Assembly (NCBI GenBank): GCA_024516035.1
Contig: CM044967.1
Coordinates: 19,504,810-19,568,809, forward strand
Origin: Bactericera cockerelli
Taxonomy: Eukaryota; Arthropoda; Insecta; Hemiptera; Triozidae
DNA: 64,000 nt
Direction of reading: 5' to 3'
Part shown: in pieces, positions 46,601 to 56,045 of the stretch
Layout of the letters: every line of letters begins with the position of its first letter
How positions within the stretch are numbered: the stretch's first letter is position 1
Position numbers and translations under genes: made by a program
Notes under the pieces: generated by a model
Databases searched by the model: none
Seen by the model: the letters and a program-made list of their open reading frames with translations, nothing else
Told to the model about the DNA's origin: nothing

Positions 46601-49159
46601 AAAGGTGGTTCTCAGGATTAACGGGCAGTGTTTTTCAGTTAATCACAAAAGTGATATCACAACTACTCAAACTTGCTTTACTAAACGTTTGCTTGGCTTT
46701 GGACTTGAAACACCGACCTCCAGATTACAAGTTATTGTGAGCAAATAAGCTGGAAACAGCTGTCCAGGTATATTCTGATATTCATGTACATCTAGTGCAA
46801 CTTCTCACTTTTCTGTCCTGTCCTGTAATCCCGAGGGGGGTGTAGAGCCTCAACAAAAGCTTTCCAACGGATCCGATTTTGTACTTTGTAAAAAAGAGTC
46901 TATCCCTACTAATTACCTGAAGATACAGTTCCGGGTATATGTTTGTGGTGATGGAGAGGAGGGTTTTAGCGGGTATGGCGCACTGTTTCCAGCGCTAGAA
47001 CCCCGCACTTCGTATTGAACCATAGAAGATTTTGCCTCCTCTCACAAGAAAAAAAAAGAAAAGAAAATCCCTACTAACCACAAGTTGCCACATGCTTTCA
47101 TCCGTCACCTACCTGTCTTTCACCTTATAGACAATGTCTTTCGGGTAACCGAGATTCTGCGCCACTCTAATGTCTTCCAATGCTGCTTCATATTTTTCTA
47201 GATGATAGAGAGCGGCCGATCTATTGGCAAATACGATGGAAATATCTTTACTTGTACCTGGCAAAAAAAAGTTCCAAGTATCAAACATTAAGGGTCGAAT
47301 TATGAAACAGTGTTGCTTCATTTTTCATTATTCGTTTAAATTTTACTATGATTTCACTAATGATAAAGACACTAAAGAAAGCCAATTCAGATTATAAAAA
47401 ATCAGTTTTTTGGGATCAGGAGATTCTAATTCGTCCAGAAATGTTATCAGCTCAATTTGTAAAAAAGTGACCGATTAGAAATAGAAATTACCTTGTTTAT
47501 ACTGCCGAGGTGAGACTAAAAAGTCCCTTTATTCCAGCAGTCTAAACAAGGTCTCGTTTCTTTTCAAATCTAAACAGACATTTGTACATACATTTAATAT
47601 TCTTAAGATTATATACATAAAATGAAAAAAACCTTGCTTAGGTTTGAAAAAAAAAAAGAAGATAATAAAAAAAGAAGATTACAATGCTTTCTATACCTTA
47701 TAGGTAATAGAAAAGGATTACATTAATCTTAGTGGACACTATTCCTTAACATGCCCTCTAGTGGAAGTTTCAACCAATCACAGAGCACCATAGCCTGAGT
47801 CAAGTAATAGTGTTCACTTAGATTAATCTAGTCCTGTTTCATAAATCGAATCGGCCTTAAGTCATCATTGGTGAAATCATAGTAAAATTGAAACGAATAA
47901 TAAAAAATCATAATGGTTTGTGTGAGCCTAATATTACCTACTATGTATCATTACGTATCTACTATTTCATACATAATAATTATATGATTAAATTATCATA
48001 GTTTTATCTCCAAAGAACTAATTGAAACTTTTTTCACTTTAATTTTCTACGAAAAGAACATTTTATGAGTTAGAAATTACAAGAAACCCTTTAGATTGTG
48101 TACGTGTACAAAGTTATAAGAGATCTTATTAAATTTCTCCATTTTCTGGCAGATTCTTCCAACTCAAGAATCGCTCCTGAGCCAACCTGGTTACCAGTCG
48201 CCTTAACCTTTGTCTTTCACTTTGCTTTTTCTCAAACCTACTTGAGGTAGGCATTGGTCAACGTCTTACTCATTATTATTATTATAGTATGCTTTATTAG
48301 GTAAGACAAAAAATTATACAGTAAAGTACAATGAAATTATAAAGAAAAAATAAATAGATTGAACAAAGAAAGAAGAACAAAAAAGAGAATGATGCTAATG
48401 TCCTACCTAAAGGGCGGGGTTATTGCCTGTGGCAATCTCTTTCACCCAATTGTCTCTGGTATTGTCAATGTTGAGATTGTTTTTTTTCTCTAGAAATTCT
48501 ACTCCCACATTTCACTGCTAGATCCATTTTCTAACTCCAAATCTGTTAAGACCGCCAATGGTTTGTGTACTTGTCTTTTGGCCTGACAAAGGTGGTACCG
48601 TACTTCTGTTGAAAGTCTCCTAGCGAGACGGTTTAGACGCCTGAGTCACGAGAGCTTTTGGTATTGTTTTGTTTAATTAGGGTTTAACGTCATATACAAC
48701 GGGATTTTCACCCTCCATTCACAGGAAACTCATAAATCTGCTACCCACATTAACCCTAGCCAGTCTGAGTTGGGCCGAAATGCCAGCATTACGAAGTCTT
48801 TACATTGCTGGACGTTGCTCAACTTCGGTGATCTTTGCAGAACCGGTACATTCAACGGGCCATCAACGCTGGCAGGCATTGTTTAATTTAAATGAACAAA
48901 ACTGACTGTGAAGCCAGCGTCGATGGCATGTTGAATACACCGGTTCCCTTCAGAACACCGAAGTTAAGCGACATCCAGCGAGGTTAAGACTTGGATGGGT
49001 GACCATTCAAATTCTAATTCTCGTGACGCTGGCTTTTCCCGGCCCCACTCAGGCTGGGTGAGGTCAATGTGAGTAGCAGGTTTGTGAGTTTCCTGCGAAT
49101 GGAGGGTAAAACCCCCGTCGTGATATGACCATGGCAGTTGAAAGCGACGTTAAACCCCA

Positions 49160-49202
<43 letters not shown>

Positions 49203-49548
49203 GACTGTTTTCATCTAAGAATGCATCAAACATACCTTCTACGAATTCAAAATGAATCAACGCTTCATTGTACATCTTCACTGACTCTTCGTATTTCTCC
49301 TGCTGGAAGCATTTGTTTCCTTTGTCCTTGAAACTTTGAGCGACGCCATTGTTTTTTGAGGATTCAACATGTAAATTGAAATCCAACTTGGTCCCCGAAA
49401 TTCTATCGTGGATGAAACTGAACTTTTCCTCGTCATTTGCACAACTCATGAATTGCTCTTTGTCATTTTCTGTCAGGCTCTTTAGGAACTCGTCGTGATA
49501 TTCCTTGAAAAACTTGAAGTCTTTGATCCGAATTTCTGGTTCTTTCAT
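40678..49548 (-). CDS. Smyd4: Smyd4, SET and MYND domain protein with TPR ends, nine exons, 651 aa
   Basis: A SMYD-family putative lysine methyltransferase. Exons in transcript order: 49236-49548, 47113-47257, 45101-45273, 43968-44193, 43444-43666, 42772-42946, 42229-42406, 41529-41862 and 40678-40866. They sum to 1956 bp in one open frame. N-terminal TPR region: 'SFKDKGNKCFQQEKYEESVK' and 'FANRSAALYHLEKYEAALED'. Split SET start: 'NNEAEGRFAKATENIKAGDN'. MYND zinc knuckle, about residues 293-317: CKQC, FCSDTC, H and C. SET core: 'LFNHSCEPN' (about 469-477) and 'KRGEQICENYGP'. Post-SET cysteines: CHCIAC, with an extra CETC/CDSC pair. C-terminal TPR-like exon: 'LANKYMDSGDFQKALEKF'. Key SET residues (NHSC, the Tyr in ENYGP) are present, so activity is plausible. 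All introns are GT-AG; the exon 3 donor (G/GTACTG) is weak but is the only one that keeps phase. Human SMYD4 is longer (about 800). Confidence 0.92.
41000..41150 (+). repeat. SINE-E fragment in a Smyd4 intron
   Basis: 'ccttgggaagtattgtgtta', 'cccatcagagggcagacata', 'cgggatgggctagctacata', then an A-rich run. The head is decayed. Confidence 0.6.
42995..43070 (+). repeat. SINE-C 3' tail
   Basis: 'atcaattggtcacaatagaa' and 'ttaggtcgcagtgttatttg', then 'ggtttcactgaaaacc', match the tail at 9430-9500. Confidence 0.5.
43281..43385. mobile_element. Pogo-like MITE, short copy
   Basis: 'ctgtcgaacttggatataag' and 'agaactcaaggaattgg' at the left, 'ctcttataggttcgattgta' at the right: inverted termini. 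It lies in the Smyd4 intron next to the MYND exon. Confidence 0.55.
44322..44528 (-). repeat. SINE-J, full copy
   Basis: 'cgccttatttatactaaccg', 'attccagcagtaagcccaag', 'ggaggataacttgtcatgtc' and the reverse tRNA head 'gggtttcgaacccacgacct' and 'accactgacagaccgggaca'. Confidence 0.75.
44738..44884 (-). repeat. SINE-A, minus
   Basis: 'gttatcatgtttgtgttaat', 'gacttgaatcaccgacctcc' and 'atgaagctactgaggtcggt': complete reverse copy in a Smyd4 intron. Confidence 0.78.
45412..45655 (-). repeat. Family-H copy, interrupted
   Basis: 'caaaacagaaaagtgagaag' at the left and 'acctggacagtggacagctg' to 'catgcatgacatcaac'-like sequence at the right, with about 100 bp of unrelated sequence between. Confidence 0.45.
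46145..46510 (+). repeat. SINE-B fragment and SINE-A with duplicated 5' end
   Basis: 46145-46215 is a SINE-B fragment ('attccacccaatgcatagat', 'gaccacataataata'). 46318-46508 is SINE-A whose start carries 'gcttgattagatagcttcag' repeated before the normal 'agcttgattgataaggaggc'. It ends 'aaataggtatgataactta'. Confidence 0.6.
46636..46818. repeat. SINE-A (minus, partial) followed by family-H fragment
   Basis: 46636-46733: 'agtgatatcacaactactca' and 'aaacaccgacctccagatta', truncated in the head. 46735-46818: 'aacagctgtccaggtatatt' and 'tgcaacttctcacttttctg'. Confidence 0.6.
47485..47560 (+). repeat. 'tttatactgccgaggtgaga' repeat fragment
   Basis: 'accttgtttatactgccgag' and 'aagtccctttattccagcag' are shared with 19960-20020 and resemble the SINE-J tail region. 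Head absent. Confidence 0.4.
47698..47862. mobile_element. MITE family G in Smyd4 intron 1
   Basis: The interior 'tagtggaagtttcaaccaat' and 'cacagagcaccatagcct' and the right end 'agtcctgtttcataaatcga' match the family. The left terminal repeat is partly replaced. Confidence 0.6.
48398..48450 (+). repeat. SINE-E tail
   Basis: 'cctacctaaagggcggggtt' and 'gcctgtggcaatctctttca', preceded by 'gtatgctttattaggtaaga' (48287), a 3' flank also seen near 4805 and 57598. Confidence 0.55.
48679..48874 (-). repeat. SINE-F (5S-derived), minus, paired with the next
   Basis: In reverse: 'gccagcgttgatggcccgtt', 'accgaagttgagcaacgtcc' (5S-like), then body 'gttaatgtgggtagcagatt' and 'gaatggagggtgaaaatccc'. 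Its 5' end faces the 5' end of the next copy across a 38-base gap. Confidence 0.78.
48913..49200 (+). repeat. SINE-F, full length, 5S rRNA-derived head
   Basis: The head 'gccagcgtcgatggcatgtt', 'caccgaagttaagcgacatc' and 'gacttggatgggtgacc' follows eukaryotic 5S rRNA order. The A-box-like GAAGTTAAGC and C-box-like GGATGGGTGACC of the 5S internal promoter are present. The body 'ctcaggctgggtgaggtcaa' and 'gcgaatggagggtaaaaccc' is shared with the tRNA-headed SINE-C. The tail 'gttgaaagcgacgttaaacc' ends in about 37 A. It lies in Smyd4 intron 1, its A-run ending about 35 bp from the exon 1 border. Confidence 0.85.
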
Positions 49549-49597
49549 TTTCTACAAGACTTTTTACCTTCCTTGAGTTTTATTTCATATCATTCTA

Positions 49598-49655
49598 CAA
49601 GTGCACTGGGAGTCAAGTGGTTAAAGTGCTAGTCTGGTAATCCAGGTAGCGTAGT
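49598..49655 (+). repeat. SINE-B head fragment
   Basis: 'tgggagtcaagtggttaaag' and 'tagtctggtaatccaggtag': tRNA-like A-box part only, 50 bp upstream of the Smyd4 start codon (in the promoter or 5' UTR). Confidence 0.6.
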
Positions 49656-49676
49656 TTTAAAAAGATATCATATTAT

Positions 49677-49808
49677 TGTTAATCATTTTCGTGATATCAC
49701 AACTACTCAAACTCGCTATACTATATCTACGCTGAAACCGGAACTTGAACCACCGACCTCCAGGTTACAAGTACGCCGCCTTATCGATCAAGCTACTGAG
49801 GTGGGTTT
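49677..49808 (-). repeat. SINE-A, minus, left arm of an inverted pair
   Basis: 'tcgtgatatcacaactactc' and 'gccttatcgatcaagctact'. Complete and little diverged. Its head faces that of the next copy. Confidence 0.82.
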
Positions 49809-49871
49809 TTTTTAAATTAAAAGTAGCTACTACATAAATATAAGTTTACGTATTATTAACTAATTACAATA

Positions 49872-50013
49872 AGACCTCAGTAGCTTGATCGATAAGGCGG
49901 CGGACTTGTAACCTGGAGGTCGGTGGTTCAAGTCCCGGTTTCAGCGTGGATTTTGTAAAGCGAGTTTAAGTATTTGTAATATCACGAAAGTGATTAACAC
50001 AAATATGATAACT
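49872..50013 (+). repeat. SINE-A, plus, right arm of an inverted pair
   Basis: 'gacctcagtagcttgatcga', 'ggtcggtggttcaagtcccg' and 'cacaaatatgataactta'. The inner ends of the two copies are about 63 bp apart. Confidence 0.85.
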
Positions 50014-50410
50014 TAATTTAACTTTTTTAATTACAATAATATATAATTTAAACTAAAAATATTCGATTTTAAAGAGACTAATGAGAAAATATGATGTATG
50101 CAATATGGCTTGCGAGAAGCTATCCAGTGGTAACACTCTTGTTAATCAAAAACAGATTTGAACTGCTTAATTAATTGTTTGAGCTGAAATTAAATCGCAT
50201 GAGTAAGTTTTCTGTTCAGTGTGACGGGCATGGGGAGGTGTAAAATTAATTTTTAACCATCAAAAATGAGGGGCGGAACTTTTAGAGGGGAAACTCCCTC
50301 ATAAATAACATCAGATTTGAGTTTCATCAAAACTTAAAATTGAAATATCCCGTTTACAAATTTAAACGTTTTATTTTATGCCACTTTAAGCATTCGTTGT
50401 ATTTCACCGT

Positions 50411-50612
50411 GCATTGGTAGTCAAGTGGTTAAGGTGCTAGTCTAGTAATCCAGGTAGTGTAGGGATTCGTTGGTTCGAATTCCAACCAGTGCATGAAGTT
50501 TTCCTCATTTAATTGAGCATGCGACCACATAATAATAAGATTCTGAGGGTTAGGTGGTAGAAAATGCTTTGAGCATTAACCTCACCTAGTGTTTATCTTC
50601 CACTAAAGCGTA
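50411..50612 (+). repeat. SINE-B, full length
   Basis: The head 'attggtagtcaagtggttaa' and 'cgttggttcgaattccaacc' has A and B boxes. The tail has 'gattctgagggttaggtggt' and 'agcattaacctcacctagtg'. The best SINE-B copy in the window. Confidence 0.8.
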
Positions 50613-50770
50613 TTATTCTTATTCCACTAGAACAAAGTATACCTACAGACCTACAGCTTCACTACACAAAGGATTAAGAAGAAGCCCAGGACATTTTTTA
50701 TGGTGTCTGGTTCTAGTGGCCAAACAGTTTCCGTCATTCCTTTCACCACAATTGATCTTAAAAAGTTCAA

Positions 50771-50918
50771 AGTTAAGCTATCATATTTGTGTTAATCACA
50801 ATCTTGATATCAAAATTACTCAAACTAGCTCTACTAAATACTTGCTTAACTTGTGACTACCTACCGACCACCAGGTTACAAGTCCGCCGCCTTATCGATA
50901 AAGCTACTGAGATTAGTC
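50771..50918 (-). repeat. SINE-A, minus
   Basis: 'aagctatcatatttgtgtta', 'ctaccgaccaccaggttaca' and 'gccttatcgataaagctact'. Confidence 0.78.
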
Positions 50919-51124
50919 CACAATTGATCTTACGCCCATCAATCTTAAATTATTATGCTTTCATGGATATCAAAAATGTGGATTTACAAAGATAGTATTG
51001 AAAACAGAGGATCAGTTCGATAATATTATTTTGTTATTATCACTGAACTTACTAATGCAGGCTCTTCTAAAATTAAACGGACAGTTTAGACACTGACAAT
51101 GTACCCTTCTAATCCAATCTAGGT

Positions 51125-51213
51125 ATTAATAAGACTCTGAGGGTTAGTTGGTAGAAATGCTATGAGCATTAACCTCGCCTGGTGGTTACCTTCCACTATA
51201 GAGTGTTATTATT
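51125..51213 (+). repeat. SINE-B tail
   Basis: 'taagactctgagggttagtt', 'cattaacctcgcctggtggt' and 'ccactatagagtgttattat'. 5' truncated. Confidence 0.65.
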
Positions 51214-51219
51214 ATTATT

Positions 51220-52085
51220 AATTTTATATTCTACACTCTGTATAATCCATTTATTTTAAAGTTTTCGTATTCTTCTTAGTAAGAAATTATTTTATTACAA
51301 AATAACAATATTGTATATTAGTATAAATGAAATTGGTTCAAGAATCTCTATCAGGAAGTCACTGCGAATCTTTGTAAAGGCACAACGTAAGCTTTGATAA
51401 GAGAAGGTTGAATTTTTCTTATTTAAAAATCTAAGATGTTTTCTTTTTTCATTTGCAAATTAAAATCTTGGCTTGGAATTTACAGTTAGATTAATTGTTA
51501 AATGGGAAAATCATCACTCTCCGGTTAATTTTCGAATATTATCAACATTAACTTATCGACAACAAAAATATTTTTTAGAGTATACTCGCACAATACCAGT
51601 TGTCTGTTTATCTCACAAGAATTAGACTAAAGGGTCCATTTAATCTCACAGTCTCAAACACAGATTAAAGAAACGAATAATTTTATTTTTATTTTAATTA
51701 ACTAAGGTAACTAAATATTAAGAAGGTACTCTCAGTACACAATTAGCATTGCGGGCGGTTGTAATTTGAGAATTTTGAAAAGAAAAACAACGCTAAACTT
51801 ATTGGTGCTCGGAAATTAATGCTCCATGCTTGTTTCCTACAAATCATACGATCATAGGTCACCTGTTTAAAATTAGAAAACCGCTTCTGCAACGTAAAAA
51901 TTTACCCTGAGCGCGGCCCAAGAGAAAAATTCTCGCTCACTTTCTTCTGATAGGATAATTTTAACAAGATTGATGTGCAAATTATTATTTTTCAATTAAT
52001 TTATTTTTATTTATCGTATGGATAAATTTATTCAAAATCATATATCTACTGAAATAATTTAAGCAGCCAGGAGATCTTTGTAATA
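51220..52085. other. Intergenic; no feature seen
   Basis: AT-rich DNA without a supported coding frame or repeat family. Confidence 0.4.
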
Positions 52086-52089
52086 AGAT

Positions 52090-52355
52090 TCTGCAGTAAT
52101 AAGAAGTAGGAGATTGAGATGGGAGGGCCATGTGATACGCAGACCAGATGACAACAACATGAAGAATGTCTTGGAAACAGAAAGCTTAGGAACAAGACCA
52201 AGAGGGAGACCCAAAAACAGACGGAAAGATCAAGTACTAAGAGACATGGAAAAGCTTGAATTACGCGAAGAGGACGCAGAAGATCGAAACCGATGGAGGC
52301 AACAAATTGATGAGGCCATAAACCGACTGAGGTTGCAAAGGCCAGAATAGTAAGT
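52090..52355 (+). mobile_element. LINE C-terminal fragment (reverse-transcriptase tail)
   Basis: The frame around 52114-52350 encodes 'MRWEGHVIRRPDDN', 'TRPRGRPKNRRKDQVLRDME' and 'DRNRWRQQIDEAIN'. This 'RW-GHV ... RPRGRPK-R--DQV ... DR--WR' layout is typical of the extreme C-terminus of insect non-LTR retrotransposon polyproteins. Everything 5' is missing, the usual result of truncated reverse transcription. The TAAGTAAGTAAG after the stop is a likely 3' simple repeat. Confidence 0.75.
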
Positions 52356-52726
52356 AAGTAAGCCAGGAGATCTTATGGACAGTTTGGCATTCAGAAAAAG
52401 TTACTCATTTAGCACTACCCAGGGGGCACTTATGGATTAAAGCATTCCACGGAAGCGAGTAACATTACCCATTTACCCCCCATTTCAATTAATAAAGAGG
52501 TGTTATATTAAACTGTTAGCGTAATGGGACTTCCTGTCTCGACCCGACAGTCTAAATAAAGAACTACTATACTATAATACTCGTATTGTACAAAGGTAAA
52601 GAGAAATAGAAACGATTATTATTTGTAAAATTTCGGAGACTTTGTTACTACTGGCAATAAACTAGCTTTAGTGCTACGCTTTAGTTTTAAAGGCTAAGAT
52701 TGTTAATGTTAAGTACAGTCGAACCT

Positions 52727-52981
52727 GGATATAAGAGACCTCAGGGTACCGGAATTTTCTCTCTCTTATATCCAGGTTTCTCTTATAAAGAGGTTACTTT
52801 CCTTTATTAGAGAGGTAAATTGGACCTGAAAATTCTTCTCTTATACATATCAAGGTTAATCTTATATCCAGGTTTCTCTTATAATTAAGTTATTCTCCCT
52901 TATAGAGAGTTAAATTGGACCGAAAAATTGTTCTCTCATACAACATATCAAGGTTTCTTCTAAATCCAGGTTTGAGTGTAC
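52727..52981. mobile_element. Pogo-like palindromic MITE, full copy
   Basis: The left 'tacagtcgaacctggatata' and right 'aaatccaggtttgagtgta' are inverted termini beginning and ending at TA. The CAGTNNAACCTNG start resembles pogo/Tigger ends. The interior repeats 'tctcttataaagaggtta' and 'gagttaaattggacc' twice, suggesting an internal duplication. Confidence 0.7.
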
Positions 52982-53306
52982 ATGTACATCTGTACATATT
53001 TGTAAATAAAAAGAAAAGAAAAAAAAACAAGCCGCCACATGCTGAATGTATAAAATTCATACAGTAACGTACATATAATTATATACAACATTAACGTACA
53101 TATAAATATATACAGTGCAAATCCTCCGTTGTAACCGTAATTATTTACGTTCTTATAGAGCAGTGTAGAGGTAGTGTGGATGCTTTCGTAAATTTAGAAT
53201 GCCGATACCGCGACGGCGCAGTGCTGCCATCGGTAACTGACAAGCCGACCTCGGTAGCAAATATGGCTCTAGCTTTAGTCCTAAAGGCTAAGATTGTTAA
53301 TGTAAA

Positions 53307-53468
53307 GTACAGTCGAACCTGTATATAAGAGAACTCAAGGGACCGGAATTTTTTTCTCTTATATATCCAGGTGTCTCTTATAAAGAGGTTATTTTCCCTT
53401 ATAGACCGACCTCAGTAGCTTGATCGATAAGGCGGCGGACTCGTAAACTGGAGGTCAGTGGATCGAGC
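53307..53468. mobile_element. Pogo-like MITE broken by a SINE-A head
   Basis: 53307-53403 is the left half ('tacagtcgaacctgtatata', 'gtctcttataaagaggttat'). It stops at 'cccttata' and SINE-A starts at once ('gaccgacctcagtagcttga') and runs to about 53468. The MITE right half is not found downstream. Confidence 0.6.
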
Positions 53469-53512
53469 CCAGAAAGCATCAAGAATATTATTACCCAAGG
53501 GCCGCCTTAAAA

Positions 53513-53630
53513 TTTGTGACATTTGTGTTAATCACAAGCGTGATATCACAATTACTCAAACTCGCTTCACTAAATTTTTGTTTAACTCGGGACTCGAACC
53601 ACCGACTTCTAGATTACAAGTTATTTTTAT
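53513..53630 (-). repeat. SINE-A, minus
   Basis: 'cacaagcgtgatatcacaat', 'aactcgggactcgaaccacc' and 'gacttctagattacaag'; the distal head is truncated. It forms an inverted pair with the head at 53404-53468. Confidence 0.68.
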
Positions 53631-53639
53631 GAAAATTTC

Positions 53640-54740
53640 TTGAGACTTTTAAACGAAGATATTCTGTACTGTGCCTTCACGGTACTGAATTCGGTTCTCT
53701 GAGCTCCAGACATCCCATCAGGACAGCTGTTTCTGCCTAGTGGGTCTCGTCAGTTGGGAGCTGTCTACAACTCAGATAATCAAAGGAAGGCATCAGACTA
53801 AAACACAGCTAGTAACGAGTAAAAGTACTGTTATGCTGAACTTCTCACTTTCACACATTGCCAGATGTTTTTAAGTGAGATACCTTCTTTCAAATTCCTG
53901 AGTTTTCTAAAGCAACCAGCTGAAGAGGCCTCCTCTACTAGGCTGTCCTGGTAGCTGCCAGAAGCTAAGAAAACCAGAGATTCAGTATTTCCATTCTGTG
54001 AAGCCATAAGAACAGACTCAATATCTTTTATGAAATGATAAAATACATTTTATATGGTAACTTTGATCTTGTAAATTTTAATGTTTCTCGAAATTATTAA
54101 TAAGCAAATCTGGTAACCGTTATTGTTCAAATTAGTGAATAATATATGTTAGTTGAAAAAAAAATCCTACTTTATGTTTCCACACTCTAAGAAAAATGCA
54201 ATTTTTTTTCTATCCGAAACTAATTCATGAAATTATAGGTAGTAGGTATATCAATGAAATGCATGTCCAACACTAATAAATGCAAATATGCACTCAAGTA
54301 CAACAAACATAAAAACTGTTTTTACGTAACCTAAGGGCGCTCCAAAATGAGTTTTCATATAAACAACACAAAAGGTATAACGAAGATGAAATTTTTTACA
54401 TGAAAATAATTATTTTACAAATCAACACCCTTTTTGGTGTTTACCCTACGGAATGAGATGAAAAAGAAACATTTTTCACTGTTTTCACTTTCTGTTACTG
54501 AAAGTTCGAACATTGCAGTCGGAAACAATTGTCGGAATTCATACCATCATGATGATCTATCTATCCTGAAAATTCCATTTTCCGAATGCGGTCGAGCCGA
54601 AAAAAATCATTTGCATCCTTATTGCGGTCACATCCTGACTGCGGTCAGTCTAAACGAAAGAGTGTTTTTTACTTTCCCAATTTTTATTAATGGACGTGGT
54701 ACTTCCTGAACTTTCTTGTTTTGTAGATTTTTAGTATACA
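53640..54740. other. Intergenic; a family-H-like region only
   Basis: 53700-53870 contains 'caggacagctgtttctgcct' and 'tgctgaacttctcactttca', a very decayed family-H copy. Nothing else is supported, including the short frame at 54434-54709. Confidence 0.4.
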
Positions 54741-54749
54741 ATGTTCGTA

Positions 54750-55018
54750 GTCACTGTGGCCGAGTGAGTTAGCGCGCTAGCCATTGCACGCATGATGACC
54801 TGGGTTCGATTCCCAGCGGGGCAGGATTTTTCTGCTCTGTACTTTGGTGTTCGGGGTCCACTCATAACTCGTGAGGAAAAATGAGTAGCTGCTTTGATGT
54901 GAAGCAGCGACCACTGGCGGAATTATAGGCAAAAATATTAGGATATTAAAAGATATGGAAAAGTCCTATAATTCTGCGCTACACACTGAAAATTGTGATA
55001 TAATAACACAAAGAAAGA
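54750..55018 (+). repeat. SINE-D, full length
   Basis: 'gtcactgtggccgagtgagt', 'tgggttcgattcccagcggg', 'ggggtccactcataactcgt', 'agcgaccactggcggaatta' and 'gatataataacacaaag', in the order of 13109-13385. Confidence 0.82.
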
Positions 55019-55167
55019 CATTTATTTATTTTTTATTTATTTATTATCTGAGACGTACACGTACAGGTTTACCTAAAGTCGTGCTGAACATTCATTTTAA
55101 CTGCAGGTTTATCCTGTGATCGTAAAAAAACACACACACGCACAAGTTTACCTACCCAGGGCACTGT

Positions 55168-55308
55168 AAAAGTTATCATATTTGTGATAATAACTTTCGT
55201 CATATCACAACAACTCAAACTCGCTGTACTAAATCCACGCTAAAACCAGGACTTGAACCACGGACCTCCAGGTTACAAGTTCGCCGACTCATCGATCAAG
55301 CTACTGAA
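55168..55308 (-). repeat. SINE-A, minus
   Basis: 'gttatcatatttgtgataat', 'accaggacttgaaccacgga' and 'ctcatcgatcaagctactga'. Confidence 0.75.
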
Positions 55309-55337
55309 CACCAAGGATTCCAGGCTTGGTAAATTAA

Positions 55338-55568
55338 TAATAATAACACTCTTTAGTGGAAGATAACCACGAGGCGAGGTTAGGTGGTAAAAAATGCTCA
55401 AAGCATTTTTTACCACCTAACCCTCAGAGTCTTATAATTGGTTGGTCACAATTTCACAAACTCAAATTAGTGAGGAAAAATTCATGCACTGGGTGGGATT
55501 CGAACCAACGGATCCCTACGCTACCTGGATTACCAGACTAGCGCCTTAACCACTTGATTACCAGTGCA
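55338..55568 (-). repeat. SINE-B, minus, with partial internal duplication
   Basis: 'taacactctttagtggaaga', 'gcattttttaccacctaacc', 'actgggtgggattcgaacca' and 'ccttaaccacttgattacca'. The stretch at 55380-55425 carries the 'taggtggtaaaaaatgctca' motif and its reverse back to back, a short foldback. Confidence 0.75.
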
Positions 55569-55714
55569 CTACTATTCATATTCATAAACAAATGAATCTG
55601 CTGAAACAAAAATTAAACCCCTGACCTTCAGGTTAGCGTTTGCAGCCTTAACGATCGAGTTAGTAGAAGTAAACTCTTTATTGAATTTTTTTTTTTTTTT
55701 TTTTTAATCACAAA

Positions 55715-55762
55715 TGGCGGGATTATTGCCCGAGGCAATCTCTACCATCCAACCCAACGCTA
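55715..55762 (+). repeat. SINE-E-like tail
   Basis: 'ggcgggattattgcccgagg' and 'caatctctaccatccaaccc', preceded by a T-run at 55687-55705. Confidence 0.45.
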
Positions 55763-55834
55763 GAGCGAGCTTCTGACTCAGGAACTACAATTACTATTAC
55801 AAACACTTCATTTTATTAGCCGGTGTATACGTAA

Positions 55835-56045
55835 TACTAAAGAGTCTGCCTTTGCTAGTAGTATGTAATACTAAAGTCTGTCTTTGCTAGTAGTACGAGT
55901 ATATAATACTAAAGAGTCTGTCTTTGCTACTAGTATGTAATATTAAAGAGTCTGCCTTTGCTAGTAGTATGTAATACTAAGGTCTGTCTTTGCTAGTAGT
56001 ATGTAATACTAAAGAGTCTGCCTTTGCTAGTAGTATTAACAAAGT
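55835..56045 (+). repeat. 32-34 bp tandem repeat, about six units
   Basis: The unit contains 'ctttgctagtagtatgtaat' and 'actaaagagtctg'. Units lacking the 'ag' of 'aagag' are 32 bp, those with it 34 bp. The two lengths partly alternate. Confidence 0.8.

Noticed and set aside
48913..49025. A 5S rRNA gene
   Set aside because: The 3' part leaves the 5S pattern and continues into a SINE body and A tail, and several diverged copies exist.
54434..54709. 91-codon plus-strand frame
   Set aside because: No motif, no splice-site support and no second copy; chance frame.
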